Shown piece after piece: positions 16,444 to 24,641 of a stretch of 39,600 bases of DNA. Made by a program: the position numbers and the translations under genes. Each line of letters starts with the position of its first letter. The first letter of the stretch is position 1. The stretch lies in assembly GCA_035715725.1 (NCBI GenBank), contig DASTKT010000060.1, positions 1 through 39,600 of the forward strand. The letters are read 5' to 3'. The notes under the pieces are model-generated. The model saw nothing but the letters and a program-made list of their open reading frames with translations, was not told where the DNA came from and did not search any database. The stretch is from JADGGV01 sp035715725 (GTDB lineage Bacteria > Gemmatimonadota > Gemmatimonadetes > Longimicrobiales > RSA9).

Positions 16444-17493
16444 CTAGCCGGTCGGGGGAGGCGCCTCAAGCGAGGCCACCGCCAGGCGCGTGGCCTCGAG
16501 GACCTGCGCGGTGGCGTTGTCCAGGCTGGCGCCCATGAGGATGCCGGAGGCCTTGACGTGGCCGCCGCCGCCGAACTGCCGGGCGATGGCGTTGACGTCG
16601 ACGCCGCCGTTGGAGCGGAGCGAGACCTTCGTCCCGCCCTCGGTGGTCTCGCGGAAGAGGAGCGCGACCTCGGTGCCCTCGATGGAGCGGGCGTGCTCGA
16701 CGAGGCCTTCCAGGTCCTCCCCGGTGGCGCCGACCTCCTCGAGCATCTTGCGCGGCACGGTGATCCACGAGATCGGCAGCCGCTCGTCCACCTCCAGGCG
16801 GTCGAGCGCCGCGCGCAGGAGCCGGACGCGTCGGAGCGGCACCGTGCCGTAGATCCGTCGGTACGCCGCCTCGGGGTCGACGCCGCGCCGGAGCAGCTCC
16901 GCGGCGATGGCGTGGGCGCGGGGCGTCGTGTTCGAGAAGCGGAACGAGCCGGTGTCCGTGACGATGGCCGCGTAGAGCGCCTCGGCGACGCCGGCGGGCC
17001 ACGGGAGGTCGCCGTCGGCGAGGAGGAGCAGGTCGAAGATCAGCTCGCCGGTGGCGCACGCCGTGGTATCGCGCACCGCCGCGGCCGCGGCGATCCCCTG
17101 CTCCGCCTCGGGGTGGTGGTCGAGGAGGGCGACCGGGCGCGCCTCGATCAGCGGGTGGATGCGGCCGATCCGCTTCGGCTCGCCGGTATCGAGGACGACG
17201 ACGAGGTCGGCCTTCTCGACGGCGCGGCGCGCGGCCGCGCCCTCCGCGAGGAGCGCTCGGTCGGGGAGGAGGTACGCGTACAGCTCCGGGAACGCCGTCG
17301 GGTTGGCGATGCGGACGTCCTTGCCGCGGGCGGCGAGCCAGAGCGCGAGCGCGACCTCGGAGCCGGCGCCGTCGCCATCCGCGTTGACGTGCGTGGTCAG
17401 GACGACGTGCCGCGCCGCGGCGAGGAGCGCGAGGATCCGCTCCAGCCCCTCGACGCGGTGCTCCGGGACGTGGCTGTCGAAGGTCGAGGTCAC
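16444..17493 (-). CDS. DHH/DHHA1 phosphoesterase, NrnA-like (nanoRNase/pAp phosphatase)
   Basis: A 349-residue cytoplasmic enzyme with the full DHH set: HVNADGDGAGSE (motif I), VLDTGEPKRIG, LLDHHPEAEQG, and TDTGSFRFSNTTPRA, then a DHHA1 domain ending in the substrate loop GGGGHVKASG. NrnA-like proteins degrade 2-5-mer RNA and 3'-phosphoadenosine 5'-phosphate, and some act on pApA from cyclic dinucleotide turnover. The start used is GTG 17493. It lacks a good ribosome site, so a GTG about 13 codons later (before EGLERIL) is possible. It lies 88 bases downstream of the PHP gene in the same direction. Confidence 0.87.
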   Translation of the reverse strand: MTSTFDSHVPEHRVEGLERILALLAAARHVVLTTHVNADGDGAGSEVALALWLAARGKDVRIANPTAFPELYAYLLPDRALLAEGAAARRAVEKADLVVVLDTGEPKRIGRIHPLIEARPVALLDHHPEAEQGIAAAAAVRDTTACATGELIFDLLLLADGDLPWPAGVAEALYAAIVTDTGSFRFSNTTPRAHAIAAELLRRGVDPEAAYRRIYGTVPLRRVRLLRAALDRLEVDERLPISWITVPRKMLEEVGATGEDLEGLVEHARSIEGTEVALLFRETTEGGTKVSLRSNGGVDVNAIARQFGGGGHVKASGILMGASLDNATAQVLEATRLAVASLEAPPPTG

Positions 17494-17581
17494 GCGGTCG
17501 GAACCCGGCAGAGGGAGGATCGGGGCCGGCGGTGTCCGGGCCCGAAGCCGGCGGTGATATGCCGCGCCCGCCGCGGCGCTG

Positions 17582-18265
17582 TCAAGTCGCGCCGGGGAGC
17601 TGCTTCCAGACCTTCGCCCAGGTGGAGGCGAGGTGCACGACGTGCGACGAGTAGAGCCCGTGGATCGTGCCCTCCCGCAGCGCGGCGAGGAAGCCGGCCG
17701 GCGTGTCCTCGAACGCCGGGACCTCGACGTACGTGCGGCCGACCTCGAAGAGCGTGTGCGCGTCGGACCCCGCGCCGAGCGGGAGGTTCCGCTCCTCCGC
17801 CCAGCGCACCGCGCGCGCGTTCAGCTCCGGCTTGTGGATCCGCCCGTTGAAGCCCTCGACCGCGTCGACCAGGTCCTCGATCTCGGCGAGGATCCGGTCT
17901 CCCCCGCCCTTCCCGCCGGCGAACGGGTGCGGCACGTAGACGAGCCCGCCCTGCGCCCTGATCCGCTCGCACGTCTCGCGCGCCGGCGTGCCCTTCGGGA
18001 TCCGCTCCGCGATGTAGAGCCCGATGATGTCGACGCGCTCCGCCGTCTTCACCTCCTCGCCCACGATGACGCGGTCCGGGTGCCGCTCCTTCAGCTCGAG
18101 CGCCGCCGCGATCTCGTTGTGGTCCGTCACGCACACGCGGTCGATGCCGCGCGCCGCCGCCGCCCGCAGCACGCCGTCCGGGTCGTTCAGCGAGTCCGAC
18201 GAGCGGCGCGTGTGCAGGTGCATGTCTACCCGGACGCGGCCGCCCGGTCGAGGATCCGCCGCCAT
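17582..18265 (-). CDS. PHP-domain phosphoesterase
   Basis: A 227-residue metal-dependent phosphoesterase of the PHP superfamily. The metal ligands appear as DMHLHTRRSSDS, VTDHNE, the Glu in IVGEEV, YVPHPF and GAGSDAHTLFEVGR. Size and motif order fit stand-alone PHP proteins related to nucleoside 3',5'-bisphosphate phosphatases such as YciV/RnmA, although those are usually longer; the true substrate is unknown. ATG 18265 is chosen because GGGAGG lies about 10 bases upstream, which makes it overlap the end of coaE by 40 bases. A later ATG (18223) sits too close to the first metal ligand. Its neighbour is another phosphoesterase of small nucleotides, which may be meaningful. Confidence 0.85.
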   Translation of the reverse strand: MAADPRPGGRVRVDMHLHTRRSSDSLNDPDGVLRAAAARGIDRVCVTDHNEIAAALELKERHPDRVIVGEEVKTAERVDIIGLYIAERIPKGTPARETCERIRAQGGLVYVPHPFAGGKGGGDRILAEIEDLVDAVEGFNGRIHKPELNARAVRWAEERNLPLGAGSDAHTLFEVGRTYVEVPAFEDTPAGFLAALREGTIHGLYSSHVVHLASTWAKVWKQLPGAT

Positions 18266-18846
18266 ACCTGTTCCGCCTCCCGCTGAAGCCCCGCCGGCGT
18301 GCCGGCGTTGTCGATGACGATGTCGGCCCGCGCCCGCTTCGCCTCCGCGGGCATCTGGGCCGCGATCATGGCCTGCGCCTCCGCCTCCGGGAGCGCGCGC
18401 TCCCGCACGATCCGCTCCCGCCGCACGGCCTCCGGCGCGTCCACGAGCACGAGCAGGTCGAACGCGTCCTCCAGCCCGACCTCGAAGAGGAGCGGGATGT
18501 CGTGGACGACGATGCGCTCGCCCGCCCGCTCGAGCCGGGCGTCCGCCTCGTCGCGCAGCCGCGCGATCTCGGGGTGCGTGATCGCCTCGAGCGTGCGCCG
18601 GGCCGCCGGATCGGCGAAGACGACGCGGCGCAGCGCCGCGCGGTCGAGCGCGCCGTCGCGGTCGAGGACGTCGGGGCCGAACGCCTCGACGACGCGGGCC
18701 AGCCCCGGGCTTCCGGGCGCGACGGCTTCGCGCGCGAGCACGTCCGCGTCCACGACCGCGGCGCCGAGCGCGCGCCACGCGTTCGCGACCGAAGACTTGC
18801 CGGCCGCGATGTTGCCGGTGAGACCGACGCGGTAGAGGCGGCTCAC
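18226..18846 (-). CDS. coaE: Dephospho-CoA kinase
   Basis: A 206-residue P-loop kinase for the last step of coenzyme A synthesis (ATP plus dephospho-CoA). The P-loop is GLTGNIAAGKSS at residues 8-19. Other CoaE marks are VVDADVLAREAV, the FADPAARRTLEAITHP stretch, HDIPLLFEVGLED and VLVDAPEAVRRERIVRER. The start is GTG 18846, which overlaps the stop of the upstream small gene (GTGA). The 3' end overlaps the PHP gene. This is the one clear housekeeping gene in a tightly packed minus-strand unit. Confidence 0.93.
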   Translation of the reverse strand: MSRLYRVGLTGNIAAGKSSVANAWRALGAAVVDADVLAREAVAPGSPGLARVVEAFGPDVLDRDGALDRAALRRVVFADPAARRTLEAITHPEIARLRDEADARLERAGERIVVHDIPLLFEVGLEDAFDLLVLVDAPEAVRRERIVRERALPEAEAQAMIAAQMPAEAKRARADIVIDNAGTPAGLQREAEQVWRRILDRAAASG

Positions 18847-19241
18847 TGCGGCACCGTGGTGCGGACGTCGTCGGGGGTGTCGAAGCGGCGGTCCGCGCCG
18901 GCGGACTCGACGGCCAGGCCGTCCGGCGAGCGGGCGAGGCGGTACGGCGTGCCCCACGGATCGCGCCCGCCCCGCGCGGCCACGACGTTTCGGCGGAGCC
19001 ACGCCTCGAACCGCGCCGGCGGCGGGAGCGGGCGGCCGGCCTCGCGCTCGCGGACGAGCCCGTCCCGGATCACGGCCTCCTCGCGGCGCGCCAGGAAGCG
19101 GAGCAGCGGCGAGGCGACGTCGCCGAAGAGCGGCGCGACGCGGGTCACGACGGCGGCGATGGGCGCGCCGAGGCGGGCCCGCACCGGCGGCGCGGCGGCC
19201 AGGGCGGCGAGCACGATGGCGAGGAGGAGGAGCTTCTTCAT
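18843..19241 (-). CDS. Exported small protein with GspG-like C-terminal pattern
   Basis: A 132-residue protein with an N-terminal signal peptide (MKKLLLLAIVLAALAAA, cleavage likely near VRA) and a C-terminus RDPWGTPYRLARSPDGLAV then SAGADRRFDTPDDV. That ending resembles the calcium-binding C-terminal region of type II secretion major pseudopilins (DPWGNPY ... SxGxD). There is no prepilin GFTLIEL segment, so it is not a normal pseudopilin. The ATG overlaps the upstream stop (ATGA) and its stop overlaps coaE. A periplasmic role is likely, function unknown. Confidence 0.72.
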   Translation of the reverse strand: MKKLLLLAIVLAALAAAPPVRARLGAPIAAVVTRVAPLFGDVASPLLRFLARREEAVIRDGLVREREAGRPLPPPARFEAWLRRNVVAARGGRDPWGTPYRLARSPDGLAVESAGADRRFDTPDDVRTTVPQ

Positions 19242-19537
19242 CGGCCGGAGCGCCGCCGCATGCGGACGACCCACTCGAGGTAGCGCTCCGCCTCCGCCGG
19301 GGTCGGGTCGCGGCCGTCGCGGTAGGCGGTGTGCAGGCGCCACTCGAGGTACTCGGCCGGAGGCAGCGGCAGGAACGGCGGGCGGCGGTACCAGCCGCGA
19401 GCGCGGAAGCCCCAGCCGGCGCGGAGGATGCGCACGGAGCGGATGGGGTGGAGCGCCAGGCGGGCGGCGAGGCCGAGGAACGGGCGCAGACTGGGCAACC
19501 GGCGGACGCTCCGGTGTAGTAGCAGGGGCGCGGGCAA
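19238..19537 (-). CDS. Small basic protein of unknown function (TTG start)
   Basis: A 99-residue protein, rich in Arg and aromatic residues, with LAARLALHPIRSVRILRAGW, YRRPPFLPLPPAEYLEWRLH and TPAEAERYLEWVVRMRR. I do not recognise it. In this frame a stop lies just seven codons upstream of the TTG at 19535-19537, so TTG or a slightly later non-ATG start must be used. There is no obvious ribosome site. Its stop overlaps the next gene's ATG. The Pro-Pro-Ala-Glu-Tyr-Leu-Glu-Trp pattern suggests a short helical protein. It heads the coaE-PHP unit. Confidence 0.6.
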   Translation of the reverse strand: MPAPLLLHRSVRRLPSLRPFLGLAARLALHPIRSVRILRAGWGFRARGWYRRPPFLPLPPAEYLEWRLHTAYRDGRDPTPAEAERYLEWVVRMRRRSGR

Positions 19538-19656
19538 ACGGTACGGGGGCGGAAGTTAGCCGGGCCCGGAGGGGGTGTAAACCCGCGGTGCCGCACGGCG
19601 GACGCCGCGGGCGCCGGGGCGGCCGGCGGGTGGTGGCCGGCCCCGGCAGCGGCGGG

Positions 19657-19662
19657 TATAAT
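19657..19662 (+). promoter_or_regulatory. Consensus TATAAT -10 box upstream of the fused E1 gene
   Basis: An exact TATAAT lies 72-77 bases before ATG 19734 in otherwise GC-rich DNA. The expected -35 position (19634-19639, TGGCCG) is poor, so an activator or an extended -10 contact may be needed. The divergent small gene begins at 19537. Confidence 0.55.
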
Positions 19663-19733
19663 AGGAGCCTGCGAAACCGGCGCCGGACGCCTCGTCCTGG
19701 CCGCCGCGCGCGGTTCCTCAAACCACGGTGACC

Positions 19734-21869
19734 ATGGCAACGAAAGCGAAGTCGGTACGTGGTGGGAAGCGGTACGCGGGGCTCGACCGCGAGGCGCTGA
19801 TCCGGATGTACCGGACCATGTTCGAGGCACGTCGCACCGACGATCAGGAGATGCTGCTGAAGCGGCAGAACAAGATCTTCTTCCAGATCTCCGGCGCGGG
19901 GCACGAGGGCGTCCAGGTCGCGGTGGCGGAGCACCTCCGCCCGGGCTCGGACTGGTTCTACCTCTACTACCGCGACCGGGCGCTGTCGCTCGCGCTGGGG
20001 CTGACCTCGTACGAGCAGCTGCTCCAGGCCGTCGCGGCGGAGAGCGACCCGGCGAGCGGCGGGCGGCAGATGCCGGCGCACTGGGGGAAGCGGGATGCCC
20101 GCATCGTGAGCACGTCGTCGCCGACGGGGACGCAGTTCCTCCAGTCGGTCGGCGCGGCGGAGGCGGGGTGGCGGGCGGCGAAGGTGCCGGAGATGCGGGA
20201 GCTGATCGACCGCTTCGAGGACGACGAGGTCGTGCTGTGCACGACGGGGGAAGGCCAGACCTCGGAGGGCGAGTTCTACGAGGCGCTGAACACGGCGTGC
20301 AACCTGAAGCTCCCGGTCGTGTTCCTGGTGGAGGACAACGGCTACGCGATCTCGGTGCCCGTCGAGGTGAACACGCCGGGCGGCAGCATCAGCCAGGTCG
20401 TGAGCGGCTTCCCCGGGCTCTACATCGAGGAGGTGGACGGGACGGACGTCGTCGCCAGCTACGAGGCGGCGGGGCGGGCGGTGCGCTACGCGCGGGAGCG
20501 GAAGGGGCCGGCGTTGCTGCACGCGCGCGTGACCCGGCCGTACTCGCACTCGATGTCCGACGAGGAGACGCGCTACAAGCCGGCGGCGGAGCGGGAGGCC
20601 GAGGCGCAGCGCGACCCGATCGCGCGGCTGCGGCAGTTCCTGCTGACGGAGGAGCTGGCGACGGAGTCGGAGCTGAAGGCGCTCGAGGAGGACGTGCTCG
20701 AGCAGATCCGGCTGGCCTCGGACCGCGCGCTCGAGCAGCCGCAGCCGCCCAAGGACACGGCGATGAAGTTCCTCTACTCGGAGGAGGTCGATCCCTGCTC
20801 CGAGGCGTTCGACACGGAGGACGACCCGCAGTTCCGCGGCGATCCGACGACCATGGTCGACCTGCTGAACGCCTGCCTGCGCGACGAGATGGCGCGGGAT
20901 CCGCGCATCGTCGTCTTCGGCGAGGACGTGGCGGACTGCTCGCGGGAGGCGTACCTCGAGAGCGGCGACGTCAAGGGCAAGGGCGGCGTCTTCGGCGTGA
21001 CCTACGGGCTGCAGAAGCGCTACGGCTCCACGCGCGTCTTCAACTCGCCGCTCGCGGAGGCGAACATCGTCGGCCGCGCCATCGGCATGGCGGCGCGGGG
21101 GCTGAAGCCGGTCGTCGAGATCCAGTTCTTCGACTACATCTGGCCGGCCATGATGCAGATCCGCGACGAGCTGGCCACCATGCACTACCGCTCCGGCGGC
21201 AACTGGTCGGCTCCGGTCGTGATCCGCGTGACGTACGGCGGCTACCTGAAGGGCGGCGCCGTCTACCACTCGCAGACGGGCGAGGCGATCTTCGCGCACA
21301 CGCCGGGGCTGCGCGTGATCATGCCGTCGAACGCCATGGACGCGAACGGGCTGCTGCGCACGGCGATCCGCTGCGAGGACCCGGTCCTCTTCCTCGAGCA
21401 CAAGCACCTCTACCGCCAGGTCTACAACAAGGGGCGCGACCCCGGCCCGAACTTCATGATCCCGTTCGGCAAGGCGAAGGTGCTGCGCGAGGGGACGGAC
21501 CTGACCGTGCTGGCGTGCGGCGCGCTGGTGAAGCGCTCGCTGGACGCGGCCGCCACGGCCGAGCAGCAGGGGATCAGCTGCGAGGTCATCGACCTGCGCT
21601 CGCTCTCGCCGCTCGACATGGACACGATCCGCGCGTCCGTGAAGAAGACGAACAAGGTCGTGATCGCGTACGAGGACAGCCGCTCCTGGGGGATCGGCGC
21701 GGAGATCGCCGCGCGCGTCGCCGACGAGCTGTTCGAGTGGCTGGATGGGCCGGTGCGGCGCGTGGCGTCGCTCGATACCTGGGTGGCGTACTCGCCGCAG
21801 CTCGAGGAAGTGATCCTCCCGAACGCGGAGGATGTGCTGCGGGCGGTGGAGGAGCTGCACCGGTACTGA
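19734..21869 (+). CDS. Fused alpha-beta 2-oxo acid dehydrogenase E1 (thiamine-diphosphate dependent)
   Basis: A 711-residue fusion of the two E1 subunits that decarboxylate a 2-oxo acid in the pyruvate/branched-chain dehydrogenase class. The alpha half (to about 370) has FYLYYRDRALSLALG, QMPAHWG and the ThDP motif beginning G172-E173-G174 (TGEGQTSEGEFYEALN) and ending VEDNGYAIS. The beta half has VFGEDVAD, FNSPLAEANIVGRAIGMA, EIQFFDYIWPAMMQI and HTPGLRVIMPSNAMDANGLL. The fused form and the QMPAHWG/SSPTGTQF pattern favour a branched-chain type over pyruvate, but the substrate is not certain. I prefer ATG 19734 to GTG 19728. No E2 or E3 gene is adjacent. A hairpin array begins right after the stop. 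Confidence 0.9.
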   Translation: MATKAKSVRGGKRYAGLDREALIRMYRTMFEARRTDDQEMLLKRQNKIFFQISGAGHEGVQVAVAEHLRPGSDWFYLYYRDRALSLALGLTSYEQLLQAVAAESDPASGGRQMPAHWGKRDARIVSTSSPTGTQFLQSVGAAEAGWRAAKVPEMRELIDRFEDDEVVLCTTGEGQTSEGEFYEALNTACNLKLPVVFLVEDNGYAISVPVEVNTPGGSISQVVSGFPGLYIEEVDGTDVVASYEAAGRAVRYARERKGPALLHARVTRPYSHSMSDEETRYKPAAEREAEAQRDPIARLRQFLLTEELATESELKALEEDVLEQIRLASDRALEQPQPPKDTAMKFLYSEEVDPCSEAFDTEDDPQFRGDPTTMVDLLNACLRDEMARDPRIVVFGEDVADCSREAYLESGDVKGKGGVFGVTYGLQKRYGSTRVFNSPLAEANIVGRAIGMAARGLKPVVEIQFFDYIWPAMMQIRDELATMHYRSGGNWSAPVVIRVTYGGYLKGGAVYHSQTGEAIFAHTPGLRVIMPSNAMDANGLLRTAIRCEDPVLFLEHKHLYRQVYNKGRDPGPNFMIPFGKAKVLREGTDLTVLACGALVKRSLDAAATAEQQGISCEVIDLRSLSPLDMDTIRASVKKTNKVVIAYEDSRSWGIGAEIAARVADELFEWLDGPVRRVASLDTWVAYSPQLEEVILPNAEDVLRAVEELHRY

Positions 21870-21870
21870 C

Positions 21871-22112
21871 CGCCGCGCCGGAGGCGCGGCGCACGCTGCG
21901 CTGTCGTCGCGCCTGCGGCGCGACGCATGCTCGCGTTGCTCGCTGTAGCGGCCTTCGGCCGCGCACGGTTCCCTGTCGTCGCGCCTGCGGCGCCACGCAC
22001 GGTTCCCTGTCGCTCGCCTGCGGCTCGCGCACGCCGTCTGCGCGGCTGTAGCGGCGCCTCCGGCGCCGCGCACGGTGCCCTGTCGCTCGCTTCGCTCGCG
22101 GTGCGCGGGCCA
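21871..22112. repeat. Array of hairpins with changing stems and a conserved linker
   Basis: About seven hairpin-like units follow the E1 stop. Good stems are CGCCGCGCC/GGCGCGGCG (21871-21891), GTCGCGCC/GGCGCGAC (21906-21924), GCGGCC/GGCCGC (21948-21962), GCGCC/GGCGC (21981-21993) and GCGGCGCC/GGCGCCGC (22051-22069). Each has a three-base loop (GGA, TGC, TTC, TGC, TCC). Weaker units lie near 22012-22027 and 22084-22100. A linker like GCACGGTTCCCTGTCG recurs at about 21890, 21962, 21997 and 22069. The stem sequence differs from unit to unit while pairing is kept. Confidence 0.75.
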
Positions 22113-22402
22113 TGGGGATGTCAGGAGCCTGGGTGGCGGGAGCTGCCCGGGCTCCTGTCTTCTCGGGGCGGGCTCGGAACGGCGGGTTGGGGTGTCGCGG
22201 GCGGGGCGGCGCCGGATCGTCGTCGCAGGGACCTCGTCTCCCGTCGGCGGGGCCGCGCCGGCTCGCCGGAAGGCGCCGGAGCCTGCCTTCATCGTGCCGG
22301 TGACGTCGAACGGTCCGACGGCGCCGTGGATTCGGGGATCGAACCGCCTGACGACGCGAACGGCCGTCGCGAGACGGCCGCGCCTACTCCCGGGAGGGCC
22401 CG
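22113..22402. other. Non-coding gap after the hairpin array
   Basis: No gene is supported on either strand. The zinc-ribbon gene begins at its right end with a GGGAGGG ribosome site at 22391-22397. I see no promoter with convincing boxes. Confidence 0.45.
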
Positions 22403-23410
22403 GTGTTCACGCGCTGCCTGTTCTGCCACCGCGAGCTGCCGCGGAACGAGCAGGTGGAGTACTTCCCGCTGGGCCGCCGGGTGGCGTTCGACCCGGCGCG
22501 CGGCCGGCTGTGGGCGATCTGTCCGTCGTGCGCGCGCTGGAACCTCGCGCCGATCGAGGAGCGCTGGGAGGCGCTGGAGGAGCTGGAGAAGCTCGCCCGG
22601 GACCGCGGGAAGCTGCTGGCCGGGACCGAGAACATCTCGCTCATCCACGCCGGCGAGCTGGAGGTGGTCCGCGTCGGCTCGGCCCGGCTGAACGAGGAGG
22701 CGTGGTGGCGCTACGGGCGCGAGTTCGCCCGGCGGCGGCGGACCACGCTGATCCTCATGGGGGTGGAGACGGCGTTCTGGGTCGGGATGAGCTTCCTGGC
22801 GCCGGGCGCGTTCTCCGGGATGTACGGGCAGAGCATACTCAAGCAGGTCATCCGGTACCGGCGGTTCGGCAGCGTGGCGTGGCGCGGGGCGGGGCGGTGC
22901 GGGCGCTGCGGCGCGCCGCTCACGCGCTACAAGTTCTCGGACTCGAAGCGCGTGGTGCTGCTCCCCGGCGCGGACGCCGACTCGTGGTCGCTCCGGCTGT
23001 GGTGCCCGGAGTGCCGCGGGAAGCAGCCGGAAGCCGGCGTGCGGCTGGAGGGCGGCGAGGCGGCGCACGTGCTGCGGCGGATCATGGCGTACCGGCACTT
23101 CGACGGCGCGTCGCAGAAGCTGGTGACGGAGGCGACGCGGACCATCGAGCTCGCCGGTTCGCCGACCGAGCTCACCCGCGCGCTGGCCGGCCACGCCACT
23201 TCGCTCGAGCAGCTCCGGAAGCGGAAGGCCGAGTCGCTGGCGCTGGAGATCGCGCTGAACGACCAGACCGAGCGCGAGCTGCTGGAACTGGAGCTCTCGG
23301 CGCTGGAGGCGCGCTGGCGCGAGGAGGAGGAGCTGGCGCGGATCGTGGACGGCGAGCTGACGCCGCTGCCCCCGGACGCGGGCCTGCTCGGTCCGCCGCC
23401 GACGGCCTGA
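22403..23410 (+). CDS. Zinc-ribbon protein with a membrane segment and coiled coil, unknown function
   Basis: A 335-residue protein with four Cys pairs: CLFC and CPSC in the first 45 residues, CGRC and CPEC around residues 170-205, enough for two zinc ribbons. Between them a basic RRRRTT stretch leads into a hydrophobic segment (LILMGVETAFWVGMSFLAPG) that may cross the membrane. The C-terminal third is a charged coiled coil rich in Glu/Leu. The opening CLFCHRELPRNEQVEYFPLG and AICPSCARWNLAPIEER resemble a family I associate with Gemmatimonadota and Acidobacteriota, without known function. Start GTG 22403 has GGGAGGG upstream. The neighbours give no clear role. Confidence 0.75.
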   Translation: MFTRCLFCHRELPRNEQVEYFPLGRRVAFDPARGRLWAICPSCARWNLAPIEERWEALEELEKLARDRGKLLAGTENISLIHAGELEVVRVGSARLNEEAWWRYGREFARRRRTTLILMGVETAFWVGMSFLAPGAFSGMYGQSILKQVIRYRRFGSVAWRGAGRCGRCGAPLTRYKFSDSKRVVLLPGADADSWSLRLWCPECRGKQPEAGVRLEGGEAAHVLRRIMAYRHFDGASQKLVTEATRTIELAGSPTELTRALAGHATSLEQLRKRKAESLALEIALNDQTERELLELELSALEARWREEEELARIVDGELTPLPPDAGLLGPPPTA

Positions 23411-23557
23411 GTCCTGACCGCCCGGCACTCCGCCGCCCGGCGCCGGCCGAGCGCGGGACCGCGGCGCCCGCGGCCGGGACGCCCGCCTGGCCGGCCGGCG
23501 CCTCGCGCCGCCCCGCGCCCACGCCGGGCACGGCCGGCGCGGCGCCCCCTCCCCGCC

Positions 23558-24580
23558 CTACTGCGTGACCAGCGTCCCCATCCTCACCACCTCGAACGCC
23601 GAGCTCGGCACGCGCCGCAGCGTGGAGAGGTCGTCGTCGCTCCAGCGGGGATCCGGGGCGCCGCTCACGTACCACGCGCTGCCGTTGTCGGCCAGGAACA
23701 TCCCGTACCTCTTCATCGCGTTCAGGATCACCTGCACCTCCGCCGGGAACGTGGAGACGTCGAAGCCGGCCTTGAGGCGGACGCGCATCCCCATGGGCGG
23801 GAGGGCCGGGTCCGTGCTCGAGCTGGCGAAGTGCCGCGCGGGCGAGACGTACGCCCGCCGCGTCCGTGGGCAGGTGAAGCGGAGCGCGTGCCGGATGGCC
23901 CGTAGCTGGACGGCCTCGTCGTAGCGGACGAGGCCCGGGAAGATGGGGAGCCCGGCGGCGTCGGCGGAGGTCCAGCCGGCGGGGCGGAGCGCGTTCGAGC
24001 CCAGGTCGAAGACCGCGCCGCTCCCGGCCGTCCAGGCCTTGCCGCCGTTCACCGGCCGCGCGTCGAACAGCTCGTAGAGCTTCCAGTCGTCGCGGTCGAT
24101 CACGAGCACGTGGCGGTCACCGGTGCTCGCGGCGCCGCCCTCGACGGGCGCATCCGGCGGGACGGGGTACGGACCCGGGTCGCTCTCGTCGGCGTACGCG
24201 AAGGAGACCGGCACCCTGCCCTGCGTTCCCGAGACGACGACGTACGGGATCCCGTTCGGCGCGCCGTTCCAGACGGTGCCGAAGTCGGGGTGCAGCCCGG
24301 CGTTGCCGCAGGCGGCGATCAGCGTGGCCGAGGCCGCGTCGACCGGCTGCGCGGAGATGTCCTGGTTCCAGGGGTTGTCCGCCGGGAACGGCCGCTTGCC
24401 GTTCAGGGTGGCGTTCGGGCCGAGGACGGGGAGGCCGGGGTCGGTGGGCGTGGTGTCGGCCGGCGGATCGCCGGCGCCGGGGAGGTCGGTCGGCGCGCGC
24501 GCCGGATCGGCGCACGCGGCCATGGCAATGCCCACGAGGGCGGCGACGGCGAGGCGGGCCGGGGTCGCGTCCCTGCGCAT
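23558..24580 (-). CDS. Secreted lipoprotein of a conserved unknown family
   Basis: A 340-residue exported protein. The signal peptide ends in a lipobox-like MAAC, then a Pro/Asp/Thr-rich linker (about residues 25-50). The mature part has NPWNQDISAQPVDAASATLI, a HVLVIDRDDWKLYELFDA strand pair, the strongly patterned NALRPAGWTSADAAGLPIFP, and GMFLADNGSAWYVSGAPD near the end. I recall such domains from secreted proteins of soil bacteria, but know no assigned activity. ATG 24580 is preceded by GGAGG eight bases upstream. It stands alone on the minus strand. Confidence 0.78.
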   Translation of the reverse strand: MRRDATPARLAVAALVGIAMAACADPARAPTDLPGAGDPPADTTPTDPGLPVLGPNATLNGKRPFPADNPWNQDISAQPVDAASATLIAACGNAGLHPDFGTVWNGAPNGIPYVVVSGTQGRVPVSFAYADESDPGPYPVPPDAPVEGGAASTGDRHVLVIDRDDWKLYELFDARPVNGGKAWTAGSGAVFDLGSNALRPAGWTSADAAGLPIFPGLVRYDEAVQLRAIRHALRFTCPRTRRAYVSPARHFASSSTDPALPPMGMRVRLKAGFDVSTFPAEVQVILNAMKRYGMFLADNGSAWYVSGAPDPRWSDDDLSTLRRVPSSAFEVVRMGTLVTQ

Positions 24581-24641
24581 CGGGGCCTCCGGGTTCGCGG
24601 TGGCGACGCGGTCGGCGGGCGACGCGTCGCACCGCTGACCG

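Noticed and set aside
18843..19241. Major pseudopilin GspG
   Set aside because: It has no prepilin cleavage site or GFTLIEL-type helix and no type II secretion genes nearby, so only the C-terminal resemblance is reported.
21871..22112. CRISPR array
   Set aside because: The units are self-complementary and the segments between are nearly the same linker, not unique spacers of constant length; no cas genes are present.
18843..22292. A 1149-codon minus-strand frame reaching across the E1 gene
   Set aside because: Only its last 133 codons form a gene (the exported small protein); the rest is antisense to E1 and crosses the hairpin array.
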